A stretch of DNA of 29,248 nucleotides from Byssothecium circinans (taxonomy: Eukaryota > Ascomycota > Dothideomycetes > Pleosporales > Massarinaceae). Below the pieces are notes generated by a model. That model saw nothing but the letters and a program-made list of their open reading frames with translations. It was not told the DNA's origin and did no database searches. Numbering within the stretch: position 1 is the stretch's first letter; every line of letters begins with the position of its first letter. Location: the NCBI GenBank assembly GCA_010015675.1, contig ML977076.1, forward strand, positions 1 through 29,248, given 5' to 3'. Positions 9,022-19,440 of the stretch are shown here, in pieces. Position numbers and translations under genes: made by a program.

Positions 9022-9447
9022 TAGCGTGCAGCCTAGACCTATTAGAGAACTAGCATAGAGAGGGTAAAGATACCTAAAATTAGAAAAACATAATTAAATA
9101 TTTTACTTACTTACAAATAATTACTTTTAACCTATAGCTATACTTTATATATATATATATAGGAGCTATATAAATAGTTAGCTACTAGAAAATAGGTTAT
9201 ATAAGCTTTATAATAAGGCAGTGTCTAAATTTTCTAAAACCTATATTTTCTAAGCTAGATCTTTTAGTTTTAGAGGTATTTACTTACTTTAAACTTTATA
9301 TATAGCTTTATTTAGTATATACTACCCTCCTCCTAAGAAGAAAGTAGAGATATCTAATATATATAACTTTATTTAGAAGGTTTTTTAATTTTTCTTACCC
9401 TCTACCTTACACCTACTATTATAGCATTAAACCTAGGCTGCACGCTA
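9022..9447. mobile_element. Nested MITE-like element (426 bp)
   Basis: TAGCGTGCAGCCTAG at 9022-9036 is repeated in inverse as CTAGGCTGCACGCTA at 9433-9447, each flanked by TA. Similarity continues imperfectly inward (GAGGGTAA followed by AAAATTA-type sequence on both sides). There is no coding signal. The ends differ from those of the surrounding element, so this is probably an independent insertion. Confidence 0.6.
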
Positions 9448-9729
9448 TAATAACTTAATAGCTACTAACTAATATACTAATAAGTAAGTTCTAAAAGTTA
9501 TATAGTATATAACTAACGTTTAGCTATTAATCTATAGTAGAAGGTAGGTTTTACCTAAGATTTCTTCCTTTCTTAATAACTATTTTATTACGTAAGCTAT
9601 AGCTATAAAATTTTAATAGCTATTAGTTTATATACATATCTATCTAGGTTTAAAATTTTAAAAGAAAATATTAAGATTTAGCTTTGTTATTAAGATAATA
9701 CTAGTTGATGTTCCTTGCCAAGCATTTCT

Positions 9730-9797
9730 GCGCGGTTCGGTGGTGTGCGCGGTTCGGTGGTGTGCGCGGTTCGGTAGTGTGCGCGGTTCAGTGGTGC
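9730..9797. repeat. Four tandem 17-bp repeats in the right TIR
   Basis: The unit GCGCGGTTCGGTGGTGT occurs four times head to tail (9730, 9747, 9764, 9781), with one or two changes in the last two copies. The left TIR has only one copy. Pogo-type transposases often bind subterminal repeats, so these could be transposase sites. The role is inferred. Confidence 0.8.
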
Positions 9798-9804
9798 TTT
9801 ACAT

Positions 9805-11390
9805 TACCCCTAATACCTTATTTACTAGATAAGGTATATCTAAAAGGCTAAGAAGAAATACTATAAATAGTAAGCGCTAAGTGCGAAGTAGTGTTAATCT
9901 ATTTACTGTTTAGCCCTCTACTATGCATACAATCTGCTTGTGTATAGCTAGTAGTAGATAGGTGCAGATAATTTATATTATAATTAAAATTAATTCTATA
10001 ATCTCTTTTTCTAATAAACACGCCTATTAAGCTTAATACTTCTAAGGAGTCAGATAACTTAGAGGCGGAGAGAATAAGAGGAAGAGGAATAAAGGGTCAT
10101 ATTTACAGAGGCTATAAGAATATAGATTTAGGGGGACTAAAGGAAGTAGGAAGGCATATAAATGCGTAAAGAAGCTAGCTAGAATTATAGAGGTTTCGCA
10201 TCTATAGCGTAGCACAGCTAGAGGGTAGGCTAGAATTTATCTAGTCTAAGACTTTAATTAAATTATTAGCATAAAATTTTGCTAATACTTATAAGCAGTA
10301 ATATATTCTATAAGCGAGCGGTCGCGAAAAACACTATATGGGGCAAGGGATAGAATGTTAGGTATAAATCTTTGCTATATTACGTTGCTAGCCTATAAAA
10401 ACGCAGGATAAATGCGTAAGCTACGTTGCTAATCTACTTTAGTAAGCTCCTGCACAGATAGAAATATTAAAATTTTAGCGTGAATAACTTAACTATTATA
10501 ACTATAACTCTACTATTACTGCTATAAACGCATTACACATAGAGGGCTAGATCTAGTAGCTACCTAGACTAGCTCTAGTTTATATAGATACTCTCTCTCT
10601 ACCTTTAACACCTAAGAATAGCTTATTACTAAAGTAGAAGCATGCTACCTCTACGCCCTATACTTATATAATGTTAATAGGTACTACTAGTCCTAAGTGT
10701 CTAAGTTATAATAGTAATATAGATATCTTGCCTACCTATAGCGTATTAGTAGCCTAAGTAGCCTTAAATATAAGCGTACTAATACTTAATAAAAGGAATA
10801 CCTTTAGTCCCCTAGGTAGTTAAGCTAGCGCTAGAAGCGCTTACTAAGCAAACAGCCTATTATATGATAATATTGCTATATTAGCTTCTATATCTCTTCT
10901 AATAATAATAGAACTAAGTCCTCTACTATTAGTAAATAGAGGGTAGCTTATAGCAACGCTATAGGCCTAGATAGAGATAGAGCGACATGCTTTACCTACT
11001 ATATCTAAGCTTGCTAGAGATTATTAAGCAACTACATAAGATTAAAGGACTTAAGAGCGTATAGTAGTAAAGGTAAGAATATAAGCTATAGACTCCTATA
11101 GCTATAGTTAATATTAGGTATAGAACTATATAATAAGGCGTAATAATATTTATGCGCTTTATAGTCTTTATAGGCTACACGTTTTATAATTATGCTTATT
11201 ATAGGAGAGATAAAAATAGTAGTAATAGCACTAGCATATAAAGAATATACGTGATAGTAATGTTTTTTTTATAGGCTAGTACTACATCTTTTAGGAGCTG
11301 CTACCTCTTACTAATAAAGTTTATATTTCTTCTATGTAGCACTTTAGAATTTTACTCTTAGATATAGGTAATTTAAGTCCTTTAATTAAA
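9805..11390. other. RIP-type AT-rich stretch, no gene recognised
   Basis: Both strands are rich in TAA and TAG. No family motif, LTR or paired inverted terminus was recognised. Less mutated patches remain around 9890-9960 and 10060-10210. It may be the 3' flank of the minus-strand frame that ends near 11390. Confidence 0.4.
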
Positions 11391-12740
11391 ATTGCGTATT
11401 AAACAAATGTTTAGGATGTGTCTATCTAAGCCTAGCTTTTTTACCTTGCACTTAAGATTCCTATATAAGACATCTGTCTATCTTTTTGCTAGAGAAGAGT
11501 AAGAGGATAACCTTTGTATCCCTATACGCTAATTTAAAGAGTTCCTTATTTATGCGTTTAGTCTACTCTACGTTATTAGTCCTATCTAATTTAAGGAACT
11601 TGTTTCCCTACTCTTTAGATACATTAGTCCTGTTAATAATATTGTATAGCATAATAACGTTATTAGTGTTAATAAAGCTTTAGACTAAAATAGGTAAAGT
11701 AGGATATAGGACCCTATTTAAACTACGTGCAAGTTTATGCGTTCCGCATTTAATGTGTATATTATATAAAGGTACTAGGATAAATTCAATACTATTTCTA
11801 CTAAATTAATAATACGTATGCGCTAGAGAAGCAGGTTAAGGTAGGGGCTTCTCCTAGACAGGAAGATACATAGAAGCAAAGCTATCTAAGTAAAGAAGAT
11901 TAATAGCGTATTTAAGCTAATTTAAAGGGATGCATATCTCCTAATTCTAGTAGACGTTAGTCGTAAGCATATTATAGTTATAGTAGATAAATATTTTATA
12001 TATATTTAGCTCTATAAAATACTAGCGCTAAGATCCCTACTAAGAAGCAATAAACTCTATGCTCCTTAAGCATATTAGTAAGTCCCTTAACCTTATTAGG
12101 CTTATAGCTGTAGTAAAATAGTTGCTTAAACTAATAAAAGATAGTAGGTAATATTAATATTGTTCTAACGCACTAAGAAAGATTAGATAGTTTTGCCTAG
12201 ACCTATAAGGATATAAGTCTTAGTTCTAACTAGGAGTGTAAGGTAGAAAGTAATATAGTTAAGTAGAGAGCACTAAACGTAGTAAGTACTAATAATATAG
12301 TTAGTAATATAAGCGCTAAATTATGTTACCTAATAAGCAGCCGCTAGTCTACTTTACTAATAACCTTAATTTATGCCTACCACCTTTAGCTACATTATTC
12401 TGTTAGTAGTTACTATTCTTATCTACCTCTTTAGTAACCTAGCTTCTCGCCTACTTCTCTAGTAGCTTTTGTTCTAGTTTATCTAGATAGTAGATCCTTA
12501 TCTACCTACCTAAGGTAAGGTTGCTAAGGCTTTAGTCTTGTCTTGCTGCAATATCTATAGACTTGCTAAAGGGGGTTAAATAGGACTAACTATATAAGGT
12601 AGCTCTCTTTGCTTTCTTTAATAGCTTTAATACTAATAGTTTAACGCCTAGACTATAATAGAAATTTATAAAAAAGGCTAAATCTTTATTAAGAAAGATA
12701 ATAACTACATTTTTAACTACTTAAAGATTATTCTGCGAAG
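11390..12740 (-). pseudogene. Unrecognised degraded protein-coding frame (about 450 codons)
   Basis: One minus-strand frame (for example GAT at 12555 and AGC at 11679, 876 bp apart and in phase) reads through about 450 codons whose stops are all TAA or TAG, as expected for RIPed Gln and Trp codons. The other frames are clearly denser in stops. Recognisable protein-like stretches include SKSIDIAARQDQSLSNLTLG (about 12570-12511), then AKGGRHKLRLLVK, and later NNVIMLYNIINRTNVSKE (about 11664-11611) and LFKLAYRDTKVILLLFSS. I do not recognise the family and assign no function. A 65-codon plus-strand frame at 11486-11683 is its antisense shadow. It is transcribed away from the kinase pseudogene, suggesting a divergent pair. 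Low TGA content alone is not evidence here, because RIP removes TG everywhere. Confidence 0.45.
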
Positions 12741-12859
12741 AGCTAATAATAAATACTTCTATACTAAGACTAGCTAGTATATCTTCTAATCCTTTTAAAT
12801 TAATATTAATAGACTAGATACAATTTAAATCTATATAGACTATATCTAGCTATTAGCTA
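12728..12859 (+). pseudogene. 5' part of the protein-kinase pseudogene, cut off by the pogo element
   Basis: The frame reads ILRRANNKYFYTKTS and then RLDT.IYIDYI.LLA up to the TA insertion site at 12858-12859. If the pogo-like element and one TA copy are ignored, this frame runs without shift into the kinase frame starting at 14715. No start codon was identified. It overlaps or abuts the 5' end of the minus-strand frame, so the exact gene limits are unsure. Confidence 0.45.
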
Positions 12860-12922
12860 ACGTAAAGCACTACTAAATAGCCTACACTACTAAATAGCCT
12901 AAGATTCCTTAGTAACACTAAC
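12860..12922. repeat. Left TIR of pogo-like element
   Basis: It starts ACGTAAAGCAC and contains two copies of a 17-bp unit (CACTACTAAATAGCCTA). It ends in CTTAGTAACACTAAC. It pairs with 14650-14712. Confidence 0.85.
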
Positions 12923-12974
12923 ACTATCTTTATTATAATAATGCCTTAATAATACTACTCTAAATAACTCTAAC

Positions 12975-14565
12975 ATAAAGGTAGACTATAGCTTACTCTT
13001 GCCGCATATAATAGAGGCTAATTTAACAGCTATTAACGCGCTGCTGCAGCCTTTAATATTAAGTATTATGTTCTCTTTTAACGCGCTAAAGGAATACCTT
13101 TTTAACTAGAAATAGTACTAAACTATTTAAAACTGTCCCTAACTAAATAAGAGACGCTTATTTTATATATCCTTAACCTTAATTTCCGAGGATTTGCGCC
13201 TACCTTAGGTAAAGTGTTAGATATAGCAAATAAACTACTATATAAGTAGGGTAGTAAGAAAGTAGGTATTAACTAAGTAGAATAGTTTATAAACTATTTA
13301 GAATAGTTATAAATAGTTTAGAACTATTTAAAGGACTATTAGAAGGCACTATAAGAAGATCCTAAGATAGTTAGTACGTAGTTTAAGCTTATATAGGATA
13401 CTAAAGCAAAGTATGACATATATTATAATAATAATATATATAACTTTAATAAGACTAGCTTTTAGATAGGTTTTATTAGCTCTATAAAGGTAGTTACTAG
13501 CTTAGAGAGGCAAGCAAAGCCTATAATAGTTTAGCTAGGCAACTATAAGTAGGTAATAGAGATCTAGAGTATATATTTAAATAGTATATTCACCCTACTA
13601 TTTCTTATATATAAAAGACGCGTCTATATCTCTTTATAGTACTAGGAGGCTAATATACTACATAATTAGAAGCTCTTAGTCTTAAAGAATAGATAGATAA
13701 ATAATAAGCATAGTCTTGCGTAGTTAAAGCACTTTAACGCGCATATAAAAGCGAGAACTATTAGTATCTATTAGTTACTAATTTTAGATAGCTATAAAAG
13801 CTATCTAAATTAAGACTTTAAGGATTATTATATTAATAATAAGATCCTTACGCTCTATATACTAGTATACTTATTACATATACTCTAGCTACTTAATATA
13901 GTGTTGTTCTTGCTGCTTAAGCGTAAGTACTCTAAAATTATTTAGGACTTAGCACGCTAATATATCTTTTATATTAATAAGGAAGCATTCCTACTAGCCT
14001 TTAAAGATGCGTTTTAAGCGTATTTATAGTTTAGAACTATTAAAAGGCCTTTAAGGCTTTAGGGCTAGTCCCTCTAAACGCGCAGGTAGTACTTAATTAC
14101 TTTAATATACGTATACGTACTCTACTAGGAGCCCTACTACTAGAGACACTATAGGTATTAAGAGTACTAAGTAATATACGCAAATTTAGCTTATAGTTAA
14201 AGCTAGTACGTAATTCTATTACTTAGTTACTATAAATAGCTTAAGGTAGGCTTTTATAGCTTATTAAAGGCGCTAAGTTAATACTATATAGTAGCGCATT
14301 AATAAAGGCGCGTATTAAAGAGCTTAAATAGCAACTTGCAGTAGTAACTAAGTAAAAAACACGCAAGCGTAAGTATCTTTAGGAGGTTAGTACTATAGAG
14401 TTTAGTCCTATAGTAGACTAGGTTAGTTCTAAACTATTAGGAATAGTTTAGAACTATAAAAAGGCGAGGGTAGAGGGTAAGCGCAAGGTGTAATAACTAG
14501 GTATTTGCTACTACAGTAACTGTAGTAAGGCTAGGCATAATATAAGAATATATTAAGTAGATAAA
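12975..14565 (+). pseudogene. Pogo/Fot1-like DDE transposase pseudogene
   Basis: A degraded HTH region lies at about 13020-13110 (...YYVLF.RAKGIPF). A CENP-B-like DNA-binding part follows at 13172-13360 (NLNFRGFAPTLGKVLDIANK, then GSKKVGIN, then KALYEDPK). The DDE core begins with IYNFNKTSF at 13436, the family's NFDETGF box with Asp changed to Asn at 13448, then VVTSLERQAKPIIV. The second acid is intact in LLILDSY at 13787, and the third is Asn at 13895. The second and third positions are 35 residues apart, matching the DD35D spacing of pogo/Fot1. A C-terminal Cys/His motif (ICYYSNCSKARHNIRIY) at about 14503-14553 is in another phase, so one frameshift lies between 13.9 and 14.3 kb. Two catalytic acids are lost and many stops are present, so it is inactive. 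Confidence 0.86.
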
Positions 14566-14649
14566 GGGGGTTCTTCTAAGTTAGAGGCTAGTACTTAGTA
14601 TATATTTTTAGATAGTAATATAGATAATAATAGCAATAAAGTTAGGTAA

Positions 14650-14712
14650 GTTAGTGTTACTAAGGAATCTTAAGCTGTTTAGTAGTATAGGCTGTTTAGT
14701 AGTACTTTATAT
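14650..14712. repeat. Right TIR of pogo-like element
   Basis: Its reverse complement starts ATATAAAGTAC and matches the left TIR over 63 bp with only C/T changes, including the two 17-bp subterminal units. It is followed by TA. Confidence 0.85.
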
Positions 14713-14714
14713 TA

Positions 14715-15259
14715 ATCTTAAATTTACTTAAGCTCTTGAACCTCTACCTTCTACCTACTACCTAAAGCGACTTAGCCTTCTATATTATAAAAATACTTCT
14801 AAAAAACCTAACTATAGTTATTAGATTATAACTAAGGTAGAAGTATATAAGGTTTTAAGAGAACGCTTATATCCTAATATTGCTTAATACCTAGGCTGCG
14901 CTGTTAAAGATAGTAGAATAAGAGGGCTTTACTTTACGAAGTACTCTATAACTTTTTTATAAATATTAAAAGATAGGATACTTTTTTATAGGAGCTATTG
15001 TCTACGTAGGATTAAAGTAGGTATTTAGCATATACATAACTTAAGACTTATACATAATAATCTTAACTTATTAAATATTATAATAGATAAAGATAATCTT
15101 ATTATTATAGACTTTAACTTATGCAAGCAAGAAAGGGATAAACTAAGTTTAAAAGCAGGAACTTATAGGTAGGTACTAGATAGCAAAGACTACGCAAGGT
15201 AAAATAATAACCTCTATAGCTTCTCTAAAATATAAGTAGCCTTTATAAAAGGAAATTAA
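14715..15259 (+). pseudogene. Protein-kinase-like pseudogene (non-transposon gene, RIP-degraded)
   Basis: In one unshifted frame the translation shows EVYKVLRERLYPNIA.YLGC, the helix C/strand 4 area of a protein kinase. It is followed by a catalytic loop LRLIHNNLNLLNIII (HNN at 15053, where an active kinase has HxD) and IIIDFNLC at about 15101-15121, in the DFG position. Then come LKAGTYR and a YAR..NNLYSFSKI stretch. The layout fits small fungal kinases with an HNDLN-type loop and a DFD- or DFG-type Mg-binding loop, both acids here changed to Asn by G-to-A. Stops are TAA or TAG only. The frame continues upstream to the pogo insertion point and apparently beyond it to about 12728. Substrate and pathway cannot be told. 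RIP requires a duplicate, so another copy should exist, or have existed, in the genome. Confidence 0.75.
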
Positions 15260-17057
15260 AGAGTATGTACTTAGCTTTACTACTTTTTTATTAAGTCTTC
15301 CTTAGTTGCCTTGCTCTACCTATTATAACTATTTCTTAATGTGTCTTAGGATGTTAGACAATGCATTATTAAGTAGAGAATAAGCATCTTGCTTACACTT
15401 TTATTGCTAGGGTAGAATACAGTTATCTAACTATTTATAATCTATCTATCTATAGTCTAATATTTTTACTTTATATAATAATCAATCCTTGCAGTACTTT
15501 GTAATCTACTTGCAGGCGTTAATAGGTAGCGTAATCTTGCAATAAGCTATATTCTAAGAGTGTAGTAAAAAGGCTATAAAACTTGCTAAGGTAGTTTAGT
15601 ATTTAAGAATTAGGTACTTAGTTAAATAAGATAGGATAAGCTAATACTTATATTTAATTACTAGTCTTTCTTTTTTTACGTAGGTGCTAGCGCATGTTAC
15701 TGCCTATATAGATAAAAGGCAATTTATATAAAAGTATAGACTTAAACTACCTATCTATTTATAGGATAAGTCTATGTATTATACTCTTTAATTAAGCTAT
15801 TGCAAGCAAATGTTTGCGCTTACGCTAAAGAATAACTAGAGCGAGAATATCTTTAGGAGCCTTAGAACTATTTTAGAACTAAGAGTTCTTTCCTAGCCTG
15901 TATAGGGCTATAACTTAGTTTGTTTAGAGCTTATACGTAGTATAAAGTTTGCACTAAATTAGCTAGCATAAGTAATGCATCTATCTTATCTACCTCTTAG
16001 TAAGGCTACCTAACATAGTACATAGCGAATAAGTTAGTAGAGCTAATATTATAATCCTATAATAATCTCTACTATTGCAATAAGCTTAGACTACTTTTAT
16101 TAATAAAGCTATAGATAGTGTTAGAGCTCCTCCTTTAGCTTCTTTACCTTTCTAATTAATAGCAATCAGGCTTTTTAATAAGATATAATGCATGATATTA
16201 CAGGTATTATAGGCTGTTCTGCTAGCCTATATAAAGGAGGACGCTAAGTAGTAGGCACTAAAATAGCCTAGGTCTTATATATTAGATAGTTTATAATAGG
16301 GCAGCTAGGAGGTAGCAATAATAAGCAACTACTAAAGTAGCTTATATAGATGCTACTTATAAATACATACTACTATAGTTTACGTACTATACTACAGCCT
16401 ATATCTACTTTAAATTTCTGCCTACTATAATAAAATATTCTTAGTATAGATAGATTTAGCTTATTATATATATTTATATAAATATAGTAATGCTGCTACT
16501 ATACTATTAATAGTACGTTATTGCTAAGTCTTTTACTATAATAATATAAAAGTAGCGCCCTAAGCACACTACATGCTTAGCAAGGTAGTAAAAGCTATCC
16601 CTTAAGCTATCCTCCTTTAATAGTAAGCTACCCTATAGCTAACTTCTAGTAATATAGCATAGTATCTACTACTATAGTAGATTAACCCTAACATATTTTT
16701 TTAGCTTATAAATAAAGTATAGTAACTCTTCTCTTTCTCTACGCCCTTTTTAGGCTAAATACTAGATTATTTATCTTTGTCTATATACTATCTTTTGTCT
16801 CTTCCTATAGTTTTACTATAATAGCTACCTAGCAAATTAGTAACTTTATTAGCAATAACTATAATTATATAAAGTATCTACTTTAATATATTACTAGCCT
16901 TTTACTATTAGATTGTATCTACTGTCTTAAAGAAACAATTAAGGTAATATGTTAATATTAACTTTTTACTTTATCTATTTTATCCTTACTATTAGTAGAT
17001 AGCAGTAGCTAGCTTAAATTTAAAGTCTAGAATCCTTTAATAAATAATAAGGTACTA
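15260..17057 (+). other. Degraded stretch with weak plus-strand coding character (15973-16880)
   Basis: No motif was recognised. The plus frame starting at 15973 reads about 300 codons with stops only of the TAA and TAG type, including VSRANIIIL, INKAIDSVRAPPLASLPF and KIFLV.IDLAYYIYLYK. This could be part of a RIPed gene. The evidence is composition only, because TGA is rare in every frame of RIPed DNA. 15260-15970 shows nothing definite. Confidence 0.3.
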
Positions 17058-17692
17058 CGTTTAAGGCACCTATTATAGGAGCAGGCAACACAGACATTCT
17101 TTTAAAATGTACCTTAGAAGAAAAAGAATTAAGCGTAGAGAAGGTAAAACGCTAGGCTATCTAATACTAAGAATATTCTATATGCAATTAATAGCTTTAT
17201 ATTTAACTTACTAGAAGATAGCAACACTTTTATCCTAGTAGTAGCTATAAAAGGCAACTTATAGAAAGTATTATACGCTGTTAGTTAGAGGGCTAATAGG
17301 ATGATTATAGTAGAAACCTTCTACTAAAATATTACCTAATTCTTTGCACTAGTATTTATTATGATATGCAGCGTAATAGAGCACCTTAGCTATCTATTAT
17401 TATTAGTAAATACAACCTAGTAGAAGTACCTACAGAAAATTCGTAAGCGTTGTAAAGCAAGGGACTAGCAGCTAGCTAAGAAGTAAATAATAATAGAATA
17501 GCTTATTAAAAAGATAGATATCTAATGTTAGTACAAGCTTAGCTATTATGCATTTAAAATCTTTTTCCTTAGTAAGTAGTAATATATTATAGTATTAGGC
17601 CTTACTTAAGAACTAATATTTCTATAGGAGGTTAGAGTCTTTGCTTTTACCTTGCTTATCTAAAGAAGTGTTTAGAAAATGCTTGCTTTATA
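17058..17692 (+). pseudogene. Unrecognised degraded frame (about 210 codons)
   Basis: The plus frame from 17058 reads RLRHLL.EQATQTFF, then NARLSNTKNILYAINSFIFN, LLEDSNTFILVVAIKGNL, RANRMIIVETFY, and a charged, coil-like tail KYLQKIRKRCKARD.QLAKK. All breaks are TAA or TAG. It is markedly more protein-like than the other frames. The family is unknown to me. Coding-like sequence continues in other phases to about 18400. It may be one exon or segment of a larger gene starting near 15.97 kb (different phase). Confidence 0.4.
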
Positions 17693-18439
17693 AACAAGAT
17701 CCTTTATTATAAGGTTTTAGCTAAGAAATAAGCATCTCTACTATTCTAGTTACTATTCCTTATTAAGCTTGTTATAGGCAATTAATAGAGGTGAGAGACA
17801 TAAAGCTATTAAGAATACTTAAATTAATAAAGTTAAAGCTACGCAGTAATTTGCAAGGCCTTAAACATAACTATTCTTAACTAAGAAGAAGATTTTAAGT
17901 AGTTTTACAACACGTATAGGCTAAGGAAGCTAGTAGCTTATTAGCTTCTAGAAACCTACCTTATTACTATCTTAACTAACTTAAGACTATGTCTAAAAAA
18001 GATAGTGTAGACAAAGTAGCTAGGTGCTACTTAGCATATTAAGTCTCTATGTAGCATTATTTCTAAGCTAGCTAATTTCCTATTTTTAGATATTCTACTC
18101 AAGTAAGGAAGAGTAGCGCTTCTATAAGTATTATAAGTTAGGCACTCTATTTTTCCCTTCCTTAGTTATATTTAATACTTATAAATAGTTATTAATAAGT
18201 ATTGCAAAAGTTGCATACTTTATGTTAATGCTAAATATAACTTTCTTTTCTATGCTATTCTACCTAATCTACCTAGGGTATTTATAGTAGCTATCTTTTG
18301 CCTTACCTGCTTTTATGTTGGTTGCCTATAGTAGGCTTACTTTTAAGAAGCTATTATATTCCTAAGGAAGACTATAGAAAATAGGATACTAGATTCTAAA
18401 ATTATACTTATTACTAGCATTATCTATCTCCTAATCTAA
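17693..18439 (+). other. Degraded stretch between two plus-strand coding-like frames
   Basis: A plus-strand reading through about 17800-18000 looks protein-like (NRGERHKAIKNT, then LFLTKKKILSSFTTRIG), and a hydrophobic stretch follows near 18220-18350. Phases change and stops are frequent. No family, boundary or repeat is recognised. It may link the two neighbouring frames. Confidence 0.3.
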
Positions 18440-19440
18440 TACTATATTATTAAGTAAGACTTAGATAAGTCCTAGGTATTTTACATTAAGAGCTTTTATA
18501 CTCTTTAGTGTAAGATTCTAAAGCACGCTAAGGCATAAAGTATATCTATATATATTACCTATAAGAGTATTCTAAAATTTGCCCTGATATTGCTAGATAG
18601 TAAGGGATTAAATAGTAGCTTATCTATTAACTATCTTCTAGCTTTAAAGAACTCTTAGGAGATATAAGATTATAGATACTTTTCTAAGGTCCTTTACCTC
18701 CTAGGCTGCATAAACATAGTAGATTATAAGATAAGCAAAGATTTATTATATAGAGTTAAGGAAGCTTATTTGCTTCTTACTAGGTGTAGGAACATTAATT
18801 AGACTACCCCTAAAATTAAAGAAAGCTATAAGGCTATTAAATTAATAGTAGAATCCTATATCTATATAGCCTACGTTTTTATTTATTAGCGTCTTTTAAA
18901 TTCTAGGATCTACACCCCCCTAGTACTTAAAGCTAGAAATATTTTAGTAGATATATTCTACGTATTCTTACTAAGGGCGAACTGTTTATATCTTAGTATC
19001 TACTTACCTTAGCATTTTAAGCTATCTTATTTAGCTTTAAATATAGATAAAAGTATTATAATATTTTAAACACTATTTAGATAGATTACCCTATAGTAAG
19101 TTTATCTATTTAATTTTACAGAAATATAGTTGCTAAGCTTAACTAGAATATTACTTACGCTTTATATATTGCTAAACTAGCCTATAAAAAGTCTCTAACA
19201 AGCATTATTAACGTAAACTAGTTAAAGGATATCAAAGAATTGCTTTATATAAAGGAGTTAAGCCTTAGCTAGAAGAGTTTATTATTAGAGAATACATATT
19301 AAATTAGCCTAACGTTACCCTATTTTAAAGGCATACAATTTATTTAGAATGCATTACTAAACTTATATCTTAGTGCACCTAATTTGCAATATTAGCTCTT
19401 AGTAGGTGTAAAGGGCATAGGCTATTATATACTTAATATA
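18440..19440 (+). pseudogene. Unrecognised degraded gene with one frameshift near 19.08 kb
   Basis: The first frame (to about 19095) contains VFYIKSFYTL.CKILKHAKA, then ILKFALILLDSKGLNSSLSI and KVLYLLGCINIVDYKISKDL. It then continues as VKEAYLLLTRCRNIN. A second phase from about 19074 reads DYPIVSLSI, then FYRNIVA, and further KKSLTSIINVN.LKDIKELL. Only TAA and TAG stops appear. It looks like one protein-coding gene of more than 300 codons hit by RIP and one indel. I considered a telomere-linked or RecQ-like helicase and a mobile-element protein but found no helicase or catalytic motif. Confidence 0.4.

Larger units (their letters stand above)
8717..9804. mobile_element. 1.09-kb non-autonomous TIR element with TA target site (pogo-related ends)
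   Basis: The left end reads ACGTAAAGCACCATCGAACC and continues GCGCAGAAATGCTTGGC. The right end is its inverse, ATGTAAAGCACCACTGAACC and so on. Both ends abut TA (8715-8716 and 9805-9806). The outer ten bases match the ends of the pogo-like element at 12860, suggesting that this is a non-autonomous relative of that family. The termini keep CpG-rich sequence while the interior is RIP-type AT-rich. No transposase frame was seen inside. A second, smaller TIR element is nested within it. Confidence 0.72.
12860..14712 (+). mobile_element. RIP-degraded pogo/Fot1-like (Tc1/mariner) transposon, structurally complete
   Basis: The element is 1853 bp, close to the usual Fot1 size of about 1.9 kb. It has 63-bp terminal inverted repeats (12860-12922 and 14650-14712) that differ only by transitions, and TA duplications at 12858-12859 and 14713-14714. 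It encodes a pogo-type DDE transposase on the plus strand, now destroyed by RIP stops and Asp-to-Asn changes. It sits inside the reading frame of a protein-kinase gene. Confidence 0.88.

Noticed and set aside
11486..11683. 65-codon plus-strand open frame
   Set aside because: It lies antisense to the unrecognised minus-strand frame, is Leu/Ser-rich as expected for a shadow, and has no supporting context.
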